Assembly: GCA_037440385.1 (NCBI GenBank)
Contig: JBBIUI010000002.1
Location: 16,198-80,197 of the forward strand
Length of the DNA stretch: 64,000 nt
DNA from: CG2-30-68-42 sp037440385
GTDB lineage: Bacteria; Pseudomonadota; Gammaproteobacteria; Burkholderiales; Rhodocyclaceae
Direction: 5' to 3'
How positions within the stretch are numbered: the first letter of the stretch is position 1; every line of letters starts with the position of its first letter. Below are positions 35,883 to 46,433 of this stretch, piece by piece. The notes under the pieces were generated by a model. The model was not told where the DNA came from. It saw only the letters and a list, made by a program, of their open reading frames with translations, and did no database searches. The position numbers and the translations under genes are program-made.

Positions 35883-36326
35883 TCAACGGAAAACGAGCAC
35901 GGGGATCTTCGAGTGCGTCAACACCTTCTGCGTCTCGCTGCCCAGCAGCATCGCCGAGATCCCGCGCCGGCCGTGCGAGGCCATGAAGATCAGGTCGCAT
36001 CCGCGGCCGTTCGCCTCGGCGATGATGGCCTCGTGCGGTACGTCGCTCACCGCGGAGGTGCCGTCGCACTCGACGCCGGCCTGCCGCGCGAGCTCGACCG
36101 CGGCACCGAGGATCTCGTCGGCCTGTTTGCGTGCCAGCTCGGCGAATTTCTCGGGCGAGGCCGGGTCCATCACCGCGCCTTCCCCGTAGAACGAGATCGG
36201 GTAGTCCGGTCTGGCGAAGAAGAACGTGATGCGTGCGCCGGAATCCTTCGCGAATTGCACGGCACGGGCGACTGCGTCGCTGGACAACGGAGAGCCATCG
36301 GTGGGTACCAGGATGTGCTTGAACAC
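35883..36326 (-). CDS. Universal stress protein, UspA family
   Basis: The 147-aa product starts FKHILVPTDGSPLSSDAVARAVQFAKDSGA and ends in the nucleotide-binding pattern SHGRRGISAMLLGSETQKVL followed by IPVLVFR. This is a single Usp domain with the ATP-binding type of motif. Members of this family are often induced under anoxia or growth arrest. It is transcribed toward the cbb3 genes and is divergent from the metallo-beta-lactamase gene. Confidence 0.93.
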   Translation of the reverse strand: MFKHILVPTDGSPLSSDAVARAVQFAKDSGARITFFFARPDYPISFYGEGAVMDPASPEKFAELARKQADEILGAAVELARQAGVECDGTSAVSDVPHEAIIAEANGRGCDLIFMASHGRRGISAMLLGSETQKVLTHSKIPVLVFR

Positions 36327-36393
36327 GTTCGTATCCTCCCGGAAATGAAATGCCTGCCCTCAACATAGCACACGGAGCGATCGGCGCGCGGCC

Positions 36394-37895
36394 ATGAGGA
36401 TCGCGTTTCTCGGCGCCGCCGGGGAGGTCACCGGCTCGTGTTTCCTGGTCGAAGGCATGGGGATGCGGCTGCTGGTCGATTGCGGCCTGTTCCAGGGCGG
36501 CCGCGAGGCGTACGGGAAAAACCTGCACGCGCTCGCCTTCGATCCGAAGTCGCTCGATTTCGTGCTGCTGACCCACGCGCATCTGGACCATTCCGGACTG
36601 CTGCCGCGACTCGTCGCGCTGGGCTACCGCGGGCCGATCCATGCGACCGCGGCCAGCGTGGACCTGCTCGAAGTGATGCTGCTCGATTCGGCTCACATCC
36701 AGCAGAAGGAAGCGGAGTGGGAGAGCCGGCACCGCCGCGGCGGCTTCGCGCGCGGCCAGTAGTGCGGCGCTGTCGATAGCCGGGGTGCGCAGATAGGGTT
36801 TGGACAGATACGGCCGCACCTCGGCCAGCCAGGCGTCCGGTGTATCGCCGTTTTCGGCCCCCACCGCTCTACACGGTCGAGCAGGCGCAAGAGTGCCTGA
36901 AGCAATTGCGCGCGCAGCCCTACGACCGCGAGTTCTCGCCGCACGCCGGCGTGCGCTGCGTGCTGCGCGATGCCGGGCACATCCTCGGCTCGGCCATCGT
37001 CGAACTGTGGCTCGGCGAGGGCGGCCTCGCGCGCAAGCTGGTGTTCTCGGGCGATCTCGGTCAGCCCGCACGACCGGTCGTGCGCGATCCCTGCCCGATC
37101 CGGCAGGCCGACGTGCTGGTCGTGGAATCCACCTATGGCGAGCGCCATCACCGGGGCATGCAGGAGACCGAGCAAGAACTGGTCGATGTGCTGACCGACA
37201 CGTTCGGCCGCAAGCATGGCAACGTCATCATCCCCGCGTTCTCGGTCGGCCGCACGCAGCAGTTGATTTTCGTGCTCATCGATCTGGTGCGGCGCGGCCG
37301 CATCCCGCCGCCCGCGATCTACGTCGATTCGCCGATGTCGCTTGCCGCGACCGAGGTGACGCTGCGCCATGTCGATGCGCTCGACGCGCCCACGCGCAGC
37401 CTGATCGCGTGGCAGCGTGCTCATCCCGACCGGCCGCCCATCCGCTTCGTGCAAAGTGTCGAGGAGTCGATGGCGCTCAACGACGTGCGCGAGGGCGCGG
37501 TGATCATTTCGGCGAGCGGCATGTGCGACGCGGGGCGCATCAAGCATCACCTGCGCCACAACCTGCCGCGGCCTGAATCGAGCGTCGTCATCGCCGGCTT
37601 TCAGGCCGCCGGGACGCTGGGCCGCAGGCTGGTCGACGGCGCGCGGTCGGTGACCCTGTTTTCCGAGAAGGTTGCGGTGCGCGCGGACATCCACACGATA
37701 GGCGGACTTTCGGCTCACGCCGACCAGGGCGCGCTGCTCGCCTGGCTCGGAGGATTCGCCGAGCCGCCCGCGCAGACCTTCGTCGTGCATGGCGAGCCCA
37801 CGGCTTCGCACGCGCTCGCCGGTGTGATCGCGGCGCGGCTCGGCTGGCACGATGTCGTCGTGCCCGGCTTGGGCGACTCGTCGCAGATTTGCTGA
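36394..37895 (+). pseudogene. Split beta-CASP metallo-beta-lactamase (RNA-processing type)
   Basis: The first part (36394-36762, 122 aa) has the lactamase fold with HAHLDH (His61, His63, Asp65, His66). The second (from about 36840 to 37895) has the beta-CASP and C-terminal lactamase parts, with RDAGHILGSAIVE, FSGDLGQPARPV, SASGMCDAGRIKHHL, GGLSAHADQ and VVHGE. Homologues continue from EWESRHRR to LYTV over about 13 residues; here 124 nt intervene, with stops in the first frame at 36760 and a frame change. I estimate an insertion of about 85 nt. Unless the halves are made separately (a weak GTG exists at 36840), the gene is broken. A sequencing error is less likely, because the extra DNA is long. 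Confidence 0.8.
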
Positions 37896-37899
37896 GCGG

Positions 37900-39429
37900 C
37901 TAGCGTTGCGCTCGTCCGGTGACCGCCCGGGAGGCGATCGCCGCGGGGATCTCGGCGGCGGTTCCGGCGCTGCGCAGTGCACCGGGGAAGTATTGCGCCG
38001 TCAGGCTCTTGCTGTGGACCGGCGATGGCCCGCCCTGGCCGAACCGGCGCCAGTCGCGCACCCAGAAGATGTCGTCGCAGGTCTCCAGCATGCCGATGGT
38101 CTCGCGATCGCCGATCAGGATGCCCTGCACGCGCAGCCCCAGTTCGTCCTTCGCGGCCTGCAGCCGGCGCACGGCCTCCTTCGCCGGACCGAACTCGCCG
38201 TCGGTAGCGATCAGCAGGTCGGCGAAACGCCAGGTTTGCTCGTTCGCGCGTACGATCGCGCGGTCGAGCACGTCGCTGATCTCGGTTCCGCCATGAAAGC
38301 TTCCGGTCAGCAGCTCGATCGCCGCCTCGATGCCGACGGTATCCACGGGAAGGGCCCGCTCGACGATTTCCCCCGGGCCGCCGAACGCGAACGCGTAACA
38401 CGCGCGGCCGCAGCCATGCGCGGCGCGCATCGCCTCCAGCACGCAGGCTTTCGCGACGTCCTCGGCTGCCCCGCGCATCGAACCGGAGGTGTCGATGCAC
38501 ACGAGGACGGGTCCTCGCTCCAGCCGCTTTTCCGGACGGCGGGATTCGCTCGGGCGTTGCACCGGGACTTGCGCCGGCACGGGCTGCTCCGGCATGTCGT
38601 CGTCCTCGTAGGTCAGCAGGGTGCGCTCGGCATGGCGCGCGAACCACACGGTGCGCAGCCGCGGATGTGGCAGCAGCATGGCCTCCGCCGCGAGCATGCG
38701 CGCGATGGCTCCGGAGCGAACGACCGAGTCCGTCCGCCCCGGCATGCCGGGCACGCGTCGCGGTTGCGCCCGGAGGGCGGGCTCGAGGTCTTGCGCGAGG
38801 ACTTCGACGCGGACGTGGCTCGCCTCGTCGGGCTCGTCGCTGCGCCGGTCGCGGCCGAGGCGACGGATCAGCCGAGCCAGCTCGGGCAGCGCCTCCAGCA
38901 GCCTGCGGATGCGCAATAATTCCTGCCAGCCGGTCGAGCGGAGCAGGCCGCGGGTGGTGTCCCAGCGTTCGTGCGCAGCCGCATCGCCCGCATCGCCGAA
39001 CACCCAGGTCAGCGCTTCGATCTGTCCGCAGCGCTCCTGCCAGTCGGCGCGGAAAGCCTGCACGGCGCGCGCGATCGCGGCGCCCTCGTCGCCGTCCTCG
39101 ACATCATCGACGATGCGATCGGTATGAAACAGCAGGCTCCCGATGACCTGGTTCGCCGCTTCCTCCCGGCCCTCGCACAACCCGGCCAGTTCCAGCTCTT
39201 CCATCGCCTGGCCGAACGCGGAGATGACCCGGCCGGGCGGCCATCGCCGCGGCTGCAACCGGCCGGCCCGCAGCTCGGCGTGCAGCTCGGCGAGCCAGGC
39301 CAGCCGCAGCCGCAGGCGGCCCACGGAATTGACGATGCCGCCCAGCCACAGCACGCGCGGCAGCGCGTCGAGCGGCGCGAGCGGTGCTTCCAGCGCCTGC
39401 GGCACGAATCCGCCGGGCAGGCCGTTCAT
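37900..39429 (-). CDS. viaA: ViaA-like VWA-domain protein
   Basis: The 509-aa product has a helical N-terminal two-thirds and a C-terminal von Willebrand A domain (residues about 305-490) with the MIDAS motif DTSGSM (313-318), and HGGTEISDVLDRAI and ATDGEFG as further metal-site segments. In enterobacteria ViaA works with the MoxR ATPase RavA and is linked to anaerobic respiratory complexes. Its start overlaps the RavA-like gene stop (ATGA), so the two are coupled. It is convergent with the split lactamase gene. Confidence 0.75.
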   Translation of the reverse strand: MNGLPGGFVPQALEAPLAPLDALPRVLWLGGIVNSVGRLRLRLAWLAELHAELRAGRLQPRRWPPGRVISAFGQAMEELELAGLCEGREEAANQVIGSLLFHTDRIVDDVEDGDEGAAIARAVQAFRADWQERCGQIEALTWVFGDAGDAAAHERWDTTRGLLRSTGWQELLRIRRLLEALPELARLIRRLGRDRRSDEPDEASHVRVEVLAQDLEPALRAQPRRVPGMPGRTDSVVRSGAIARMLAAEAMLLPHPRLRTVWFARHAERTLLTYEDDDMPEQPVPAQVPVQRPSESRRPEKRLERGPVLVCIDTSGSMRGAAEDVAKACVLEAMRAAHGCGRACYAFAFGGPGEIVERALPVDTVGIEAAIELLTGSFHGGTEISDVLDRAIVRANEQTWRFADLLIATDGEFGPAKEAVRRLQAAKDELGLRVQGILIGDRETIGMLETCDDIFWVRDWRRFGQGGPSPVHSKSLTAQYFPGALRSAGTAAEIPAAIASRAVTGRAQR

Positions 39430-40793
39430 CGCTGCATCTGCACCGGTTCCGGCACGATGCCGGGATCGGTGGCCAGCCGCGGCAGCGCCGCGAAGCCCTC
39501 CAGCACCGCCATGGCGCGGCTGCGCAGCGCGCGCACCGTCTCGCCGGTGCCGGCGAGGTTCGCATCGGCGTGCGGGCCGAACTGCGGATCGATCCACAGG
39601 TGCGCGGCCACGGCCTGCGCGAGCGCCGCGCGCATCGCGGCGAGCCGCTGCAGATAATCGTCGAGCTCGGCGATCAGTTCGCGCACCTGTCCGGTGCGCG
39701 CCGCGATGTGGGCGGCTCCGTAGCGTTTCGTGCCGATGTAGCTCATGCGGATCGCGGCGCTCGCCCCCTTGGCGTCGCCGATCGTCTCGCCCAGCCTGAG
39801 CGAGCCTTCCTGTCCGTAGGCGAGCTCGGAGGCGCTGCGTTCGAGGTCCAGTTGCGCTTCGAACGCCTGCACCACGCGCGTGAATCGCTGCGGATCGAGC
39901 GTCTCGAACACGCCCAGGCGTCGCTCGTACCATTGCTCCACCAGCGCGGCCTGTGCCGGATCGTGGGCCGCGCAGAACGGGAGCAGCCACAGATCCCAGA
40001 TGTCGACCTCTCCGCGGCCGTTGGTGAGTGCCGAAGTCTTCAGCAGGCGCACGATCTTGCGCCAGCGACGGTCGGACACGTACAGAGCATGCTCCGCGAG
40101 ATGGGCGCGCAGTTCGTCCAGCCAGCGCACGATCTGCTCGGGCAGCGCCACGTTGTCCAGCGCGGCGGCGATGCCTGCCAGGTCGTCGCGCGTGAGCCGC
40201 AGCGCTTCCGGCACGTCGGATGGTTCCGAGAAAGGCAGCCTGACGAGCGCGTCGAAACCGGTACGGCTCACGGGAGCGAGCCGGTAGCGCAACAGGAACC
40301 GGTCGTAGAACGCGGCGGTGACTTCGTCCTCGGGAACCTCGTTGGTCGCACCGATGACGCTGATCAGCGGTGTGGCGACGCGCCGGCTGCCATTGTCGAA
40401 CTCCCGCTCGTTCAGCAGCGTCAGCAGTGCATTGAGGATCGCGCTGTTGGCCTTGAACACCTCGTCGATGAAGGCGATGGACGCCTCCGGCAGGAAGCCC
40501 GCGGTCTGGCGCTCGTAGCGGTCCTGCTCCAGTGCCGCGATCGACAGCGGCCCGAACAACTCTTCCGGAACCGAGAAACGCGTCAGCAGCCGCTCGAAGT
40601 ATGCGGCATCGCGAAACGCCCGGCGCAATCGCCTCGCCAGTTCGCTTTTGGCCGTGCCCGGCGGGCCGATCAGCAGCAGGTGCTCGGCCGCGAGCGCCGC
40701 GAGCAGTGCGAGCCGGATCGCGCACTGGCGCTCGATCAGGCCGGCACCGAGCGCATCGATCAGCCCGGCGAGACGGGGTTTCAGGCCGTGCAT
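39426..40793 (-). CDS. ravA: RavA-like MoxR-family AAA+ ATPase
   Basis: The 455-aa product has Walker A GPPGTAKS (43-50), then EELFGPLSIAALEQDRYERQTAGFLPEASIAFIDEVFKA (in pieces), LLTLLNEREFDNG and IGATNEVPEDE. This is the RavA branch of MoxR AAA+ proteins. The C-terminal part (from about residue 290) is helical and includes a long coiled region. It likely acts as a chaperone with ViaA on respiratory enzymes. The ATG at 40793 was chosen; the frame runs on to 40883 without family sequence. It follows the response regulator after 79 nt on the same strand. Confidence 0.78.
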   Translation of the reverse strand: MHGLKPRLAGLIDALGAGLIERQCAIRLALLAALAAEHLLLIGPPGTAKSELARRLRRAFRDAAYFERLLTRFSVPEELFGPLSIAALEQDRYERQTAGFLPEASIAFIDEVFKANSAILNALLTLLNEREFDNGSRRVATPLISVIGATNEVPEDEVTAAFYDRFLLRYRLAPVSRTGFDALVRLPFSEPSDVPEALRLTRDDLAGIAAALDNVALPEQIVRWLDELRAHLAEHALYVSDRRWRKIVRLLKTSALTNGRGEVDIWDLWLLPFCAAHDPAQAALVEQWYERRLGVFETLDPQRFTRVVQAFEAQLDLERSASELAYGQEGSLRLGETIGDAKGASAAIRMSYIGTKRYGAAHIAARTGQVRELIAELDDYLQRLAAMRAALAQAVAAHLWIDPQFGPHADANLAGTGETVRALRSRAMAVLEGFAALPRLATDPGIVPEPVQMQR

Positions 40794-40872
40794 CGGATCG
40801 CAGACGCTCTTCGAGGCGCGGCGCCCGCGCGCGCGACCGCAGCCGTGCGAAACCGCTGCACGGATCCGGCAC

Positions 40873-42206
<1,334 letters not shown>

Positions 42207-42210
<4 letters not shown>

Positions 42211-43670
42211 GCCGCGTGCTCCACGATCGGGATCGTGACCGAGAAGCGGGTCTCGCCCGGTTCGCTCGTCACCGTGATGTCGCCGCCGAGCTGGGCCACG
42301 ATCTGGTAGGTCATCCACAGGCCCAGGCCGTGTCCGCCCTCGCTGCCGCTGACGAAAGGCTCGAACAGGTAATCGAGCGTCCGCTGCGGGATCTGCTCGC
42401 CGTCATTGACCGTCCTCAGGTGCAGTCTGGTACTGTCTCGATAGACATGGCAGGCGATCCGCCCGCCGGCCGCGATCGCGTGCACGGCATTGAGCAGCAG
42501 GTTGATCAGCACCTGCCGCACCAGCGTCGACGGCAGCGGCAACGACCCGGTGAGATCGTTCTCCCAGCGGAATTCGGCCGACTTGTGCGCCGCGTCGGAT
42601 GCGATCAGCATGCGGATGTCCTCGATGTCCCGGCGGTCCAGCGGATGGCTCTCCACCCGCGCCTCGACGAGCAGCGCCGCGACGGTCTCCTTGATCTGCA
42701 ACAGGCCGCGTTCGAGCATCGAGATCGTTCGGTGCGTGAACGTGTCCAGCGTGCCGTGGTGCCGGAAGGTGTTGATCGCGTTGAGCATGCCGCCGAGCGG
42801 GTTGTTGATCTCGTGGGCGATTCCCGCGGTTAGCCGGCCGATCGCCGCCAGCCTTTCCGAGACGATGACCTGATGCTTGAGCGCCTCGTTCTCGCGCAGC
42901 TCGCGCACCATGCGAAGGAAGGACGCGCCCGCCTTGCCCAGCTCGTCCTCGGAGATCTCCACGGCCAACTCGTCGTCCGCCGGGATGCGTTGCCCGATCC
43001 GTTCCATGTTGCTCGACAGTTCGACGAGCGGGCGCGCGAAGCGCCGCGCCCAGAACCAGCTCGCGGGAATGAGCACCGCGATCACCACGGTCGTCACCAG
43101 GGCCGCCCGCTCGGCGATCGCGTAGAACCGCGGCAGGAATGCGCTCTTCGAGTAACCGACGATCAGCGTGCCGAGCACGGCTTCGTCGGCGACCACCGGC
43201 GTGAGGATGTAGAGCATATCGCTGCCTGGCACGTCGACGATTCCCGGTTCGCCGCCCTTCGGGTCGAGCCCGCCGATCGCTTGCCGGAACGGGTGCAGCG
43301 CGGGACGCGCCGCGATCGGGTCGGTCAACACCGGATATTGCGCGGGATGCGTCGATGCGAATATCTGGTCCTTGGCGTCGAGCACCAGGATCTCCTTGGC
43401 GTCCTGCGTGGGTGTCCCCTTCGGCGCCGTGACGAATGGCGAGTTGATGATCTCGAACGCTCGCCACACGTCGTCGTGGCTCATCGGCGTGACCAGCATG
43501 CGCGCGAGCACCCGGCCGAGGCTCGCCGAGCTCGCGACGAGGTCGCCACGCAGTTTGTCATATTCCAGGCCGATCAGCGAAAACGTGACCGCGGCCGCGG
43601 TAATCACGATCAGCAGCGCCGCGCGCAGCGGGATCTTGTAGCGGAAGCTGAGGTCACGAAACCGGAGCAT
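42207..43670 (-). CDS. ArxS-like sensor histidine kinase (module 1)
   Basis: The 487-aa membrane kinase has transmembrane helices near residues 14-36 and 190-207, with a periplasmic sensing domain between. A HAMP-like linker is followed by the phosphoacceptor box GIAHEINNPLGG (His286) and an ATPase domain with NLLLNAVHAI and GGHGLGLWMTYQI. It pairs with the response regulator downstream and the PhnD-like protein upstream. It is a paralogue of the kinase at 60580-62028 (shared DLSFRYKIPL start). The ATG overlaps the upstream gene by 17 nt. Confidence 0.9.
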
Positions 43671-44532
43671 TCGCCGAGTTCTTGAGCGCGGTCATCATCC
43701 GCCCGATCCCGTCGAACAATTTGGCATTGCCCGGGATGAATCCGTCGAGATTGAGCCGATCGAGCAGCACCCGGCCCTCGGCGTCGGCATTCATCTGCAG
43801 CAGCGCGCCTCGCATCGCGAGGTAATCCGTGCGGGCGAGCGCCGGATGGGCGACCAGTGGCGGAAAACCGAACTCGGGCGACTTGTGGATCACGCGGGTC
43901 CTCGCCGTGAGCTGCGGCTGGAGCCTCGCCAACGTCTCCCAGACATAGCCGTCCACCGCCCCGCCGTCTGCCAGTTCGCGCGCGACCGCTTCGACCACGG
44001 AACGGTGGGCCCACGTGAAGAAACTGCGGCGGAAGTATCGCTCCGGCTGGTCCTGCGTCGAGGCGAGCAGGAAACTCGGATACAGATAGCCGGAGTTGGA
44101 ATCCGGGTCGGAGAACGCGAACACCTTGCCGCGCAGGTCGAGCATCGAGCGGCTCGCCGTATCGCGGGAGGGCACGATCAGATACGAGCGGTACAGCGGC
44201 TTGCCGCGAAACACCGGCACCGCCATCAGTGTCAGCTCGGCCGCGTGGCGGGCATACGGATAGCCGCAGATCCAGGCGAAATCCAGTTCGCGGTTGCGCA
44301 GCGCGTCGACGATCTCGCGATAGGTCCCGCGCCGCACGAACGTCACCCGGTGGCCGACTCGCGGCTCCAGCCACGCGCGCCAGCGGTCGAGGAACGCCAC
44401 CTGATTGTCCAGGAATACCGGCGTCAGACCGAAGCGCAGCGCCGCACCGTGCTCCTCGTCGCGCGCGCCGGACCTGCCCGGCAGTCCAGCGCCGGCCAGC
44501 ATCAGCATGAAGCGTCTGCGTGAATGGATCAC
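43654..44532 (-). CDS. PhnD-like periplasmic binding protein (module 1 sensor)
   Basis: From the GTG at 44532 the product is 292 aa. The N-terminus has a twin-arginine-like SRRRFMLML signal. The rest is a PhnD/phosphonate-type binding fold with LRFGLTPVFLDNQVAFLDRWRAWL, DFAWICGYPYARHA and FAFSDPDSNSGYLYPSFLL. The paralogue at 59585 shares the same blocks. In arx and ttr systems a PhnD-type domain senses the oxyanion outside the membrane and controls the kinase. The ligand here is unknown; a separate protein, instead of a fused TtrS type, is the arx layout. Confidence 0.85.
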   Translation of the reverse strand: MIHSRRRFMLMLAGAGLPGRSGARDEEHGAALRFGLTPVFLDNQVAFLDRWRAWLEPRVGHRVTFVRRGTYREIVDALRNRELDFAWICGYPYARHAAELTLMAVPVFRGKPLYRSYLIVPSRDTASRSMLDLRGKVFAFSDPDSNSGYLYPSFLLASTQDQPERYFRRSFFTWAHRSVVEAVARELADGGAVDGYVWETLARLQPQLTARTRVIHKSPEFGFPPLVAHPALARTDYLAMRGALLQMNADAEGRVLLDRLNLDGFIPGNAKLFDGIGRMMTALKNSANAPVS

Positions 44533-44605
44533 GATGCGGCTCCTCTGGGGTCGTGCGGCCGATTGTACCTGTGAGCGAGGCATTGCGAGCGGTGCCGCGC
44601 AGCCC

Positions 44606-44621
44606 ATTACCGCCGCGTAGC
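44606..44621 (+). promoter_or_regulatory. Distal imperfect regulator palindrome (module 1)
   Basis: ATTAC-CGCCGC-GTAGC has the same spacing as the palindrome 33 nt further downstream (44639-44654), but imperfect arms. The centre-to-centre distance of 33 nt is close to three helical turns. Expected position is about -121 from the predicted start site. Confidence 0.55.
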
Positions 44622-44638
44622 ATCTTGCACTGCAACCT

Positions 44639-44654
44639 GTTACGCCGGGGTAAC
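44639..44654 (+). promoter_or_regulatory. Regulator palindrome GTTAC-N6-GTAAC (module 1)
   Basis: GTTACGCCGGGGTAAC is a perfect 5-nt-arm inverted repeat with a 6-nt spacer. It lies about 88 nt upstream of the start predicted from the sigma-54 promoter at 44709-44724, as expected for an enhancer site. The same arms and spacing occur in the arx intergenic region at 59194-59209. Confidence 0.75.
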
Positions 44655-44708
44655 GGCGGAGGCCCCCGGACCAGCAACGATTTACCTTCGATCAACGGCT
44701 TGCGGTGG

Positions 44709-44724
44709 TGGCCCGCGAATTGCT
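44709..44724 (+). promoter_or_regulatory. Sigma-54 promoter of the module 1 oxidoreductase operon
   Basis: TGGCCCGCGAATTGCT matches TGGCACG-N4-TTGCW with one mismatch in the -24 element and exact 10-nt spacing between GG and GC. It lies 104 nt before the ferredoxin gene start and downstream of the two palindromes. The divergent sigma-54 regulator makes control by that protein the simplest reading. Confidence 0.85.
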
Positions 44725-44828
44725 GCGAGGTGGGTGCCGTATCCCGGGCCCCACGAAATTCGTGGGAGGCGGAGCGGCCGGTGCGTACCGGTCCGCCCCA
44801 TATCACGGACATCCCTGGAGTCGAGCTG

Positions 44829-45539
44829 ATGAGCGAGGAGTTGAGGGTTTCACCGATCGAGACGCGCGGCGTTGCCGGCAAGAAGCGTTACGCCATGGTG
44901 GTCGACACGCGTCGCTGCATCGGATGCATGGCCTGCCAGGTCGCCTGCAAGGCCGAATATGACACACCGCTGGGCGTCAACCGCACCTGGGTGCCCTACA
45001 AGGTGGTCGGCACCTACCCGACCGTCAAGAAGCATTTCCTGCCGCGGCTGTGCAACCACTGCGACGACCCGCCGTGCGTGCGCAACTGCCCGGTCGAGGC
45101 GACCTACAAGGTCGAGGATGGCGGCTTCGTGCTGCAGCGTTATGAACGGTGCATCGGTTGCCGAAGCTGCATGGCGGCCTGCCCGTACAACGCGCGCTTC
45201 ATGCTGCCCGCACACCGCACCTACACGCAGATCACGAACGTCGTCGACAAATGCACGTTCTGCTTCCATCGCGTGACCCAGGGCATGGTGCCGGCCTGCG
45301 TGCAGACCTGCGTGGGGCGCTCGCGCGTGTTCGGCGATCTCAACGATCCGACGAGCGAGGTGTCCTATCTGGTCACCCGGAACGCGACCCAGGTGCTGCG
45401 CCCCGAAGAAGGGACCAAGCCGCACGTGTTCTACATCGGCGCGGACCGCAACGCCACCGAGTTCGGGCGCGATGCCTACCGCAAGCCGGAAGTGATGGAA
45501 CTCGAACGCGCGGCCTTCAAGCGCCACTTGAATATCTGA
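44829..45539 (+). CDS. Four-cluster ferredoxin subunit of a Mo oxidoreductase (module 1)
   Basis: The 236-aa product has the PsrB/TtrB/ArxB-type set of cysteines: CIGCMACQVAC, CNHCDDPPCVRNCP, CIGCRSCMAACP and CTFCFHRVTQGMVPACVQTC, enough for four [4Fe-4S] clusters. It would shuttle electrons between the catalytic subunit at 46434 and the membrane subunit at 45550. Gene order B-C-A resembles ttrBCA and srdBCA. The ATG at 44829 follows a GAGCTGAT leader and is the first in-frame Met before the conserved part. Confidence 0.93.
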   Translation: MSEELRVSPIETRGVAGKKRYAMVVDTRRCIGCMACQVACKAEYDTPLGVNRTWVPYKVVGTYPTVKKHFLPRLCNHCDDPPCVRNCPVEATYKVEDGGFVLQRYERCIGCRSCMAACPYNARFMLPAHRTYTQITNVVDKCTFCFHRVTQGMVPACVQTCVGRSRVFGDLNDPTSEVSYLVTRNATQVLRPEEGTKPHVFYIGADRNATEFGRDAYRKPEVMELERAAFKRHLNI

Positions 45540-45549
45540 GAGGTGAATC

Positions 45550-46410
45550 ATGGGTGATTACGTCTGGTTCCACGATGTTTCCTGGCATGCGACCTATGCC
45601 ACTTATTTCTTCGTGATCGGCATCGTCGCGGGGCTCTCCTTCCTGTCCTACGGCTCGTGGATCACGCCGGCGCTGCGGCCGCTGCGCGAGAAGGCGGCCT
45701 ACGGCTCCATCGTCCTGCTGGCGGTCGGCGGCTTGCTGTTGATCGCAGATCTGTCGCAGCCGCTTCGCTTCCTCAACATCCTCAATCCGGCCTATCTGCA
45801 CTTCACCTCGCCGCTGGCCTGGGGGGCGTTGAACATCGTCGCCTTCGGCATCGTCTCGGTGCTCTACGTCCTGTCGCTGCTGAAGAAGGACGAGACGCCG
45901 CGCACCAGGCTGCTGGCGACGGTGGCCGCACTGCTGGCCCTCGGCCTGCCGGTCTACACCGGATATGACCTGACCGTGCACCAGTCGCGGCCGGTGTGGA
46001 ACACCCCGATCATGCCGGTGCTGTTCGTCGCGCTGGCGATCACGTCCGGCACGGCGGTGGGTTCGCTGCTCGCCGCCGGCAACGAGGCGGCGCGCAAGGT
46101 GCTGCATTCGTATCTGCTGTGGTCGACCGCCGCGGTGGGCGTGATCCTGATCTCGATCCTGGGCACGACGAACTACGGCGGAGCCGCTTCCGAGCTGACG
46201 TTCATGATCCTGACCACGGGCACGATGGGCTTGATCTTCGTGGGCGCCGGCATGCTCGCCGGCACCGCCGCGCCGGTGGCCCTGCTGCTGGCGCCGGCCG
46301 GCCGCCAGCAGGCTGGCCTGATGCTCTCGGCCCTGCTGGTTCTGGTGGGAAGTGCCGCGCTGCGCTACGCGCTGCTGATGGGTCCCCAGCAATTGCAGAC
46401 CCTGTACTGA
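45550..46410 (+). CDS. NrfD/PsrC-type membrane subunit (module 1)
   Basis: The 286-aa product has about eight membrane helices, starting WFHDVSWHATYATYFFVIGIVAGLSFLSYG. It belongs to the short NrfD/PsrC group and would exchange electrons with the quinone pool. It is 10 nt after the ferredoxin gene and 23 nt before the catalytic subunit. The catalytic subunit has a Tat signal, so the complex should face the periplasm. Confidence 0.88.
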   Translation: MGDYVWFHDVSWHATYATYFFVIGIVAGLSFLSYGSWITPALRPLREKAAYGSIVLLAVGGLLLIADLSQPLRFLNILNPAYLHFTSPLAWGALNIVAFGIVSVLYVLSLLKKDETPRTRLLATVAALLALGLPVYTGYDLTVHQSRPVWNTPIMPVLFVALAITSGTAVGSLLAAGNEAARKVLHSYLLWSTAAVGVILISILGTTNYGGAASELTFMILTTGTMGLIFVGAGMLAGTAAPVALLLAPAGRQQAGLMLSALLVLVGSAALRYALLMGPQQLQTLY

Positions 46411-46433
46411 CCGGTCACGAGGAGACAGAAGAC

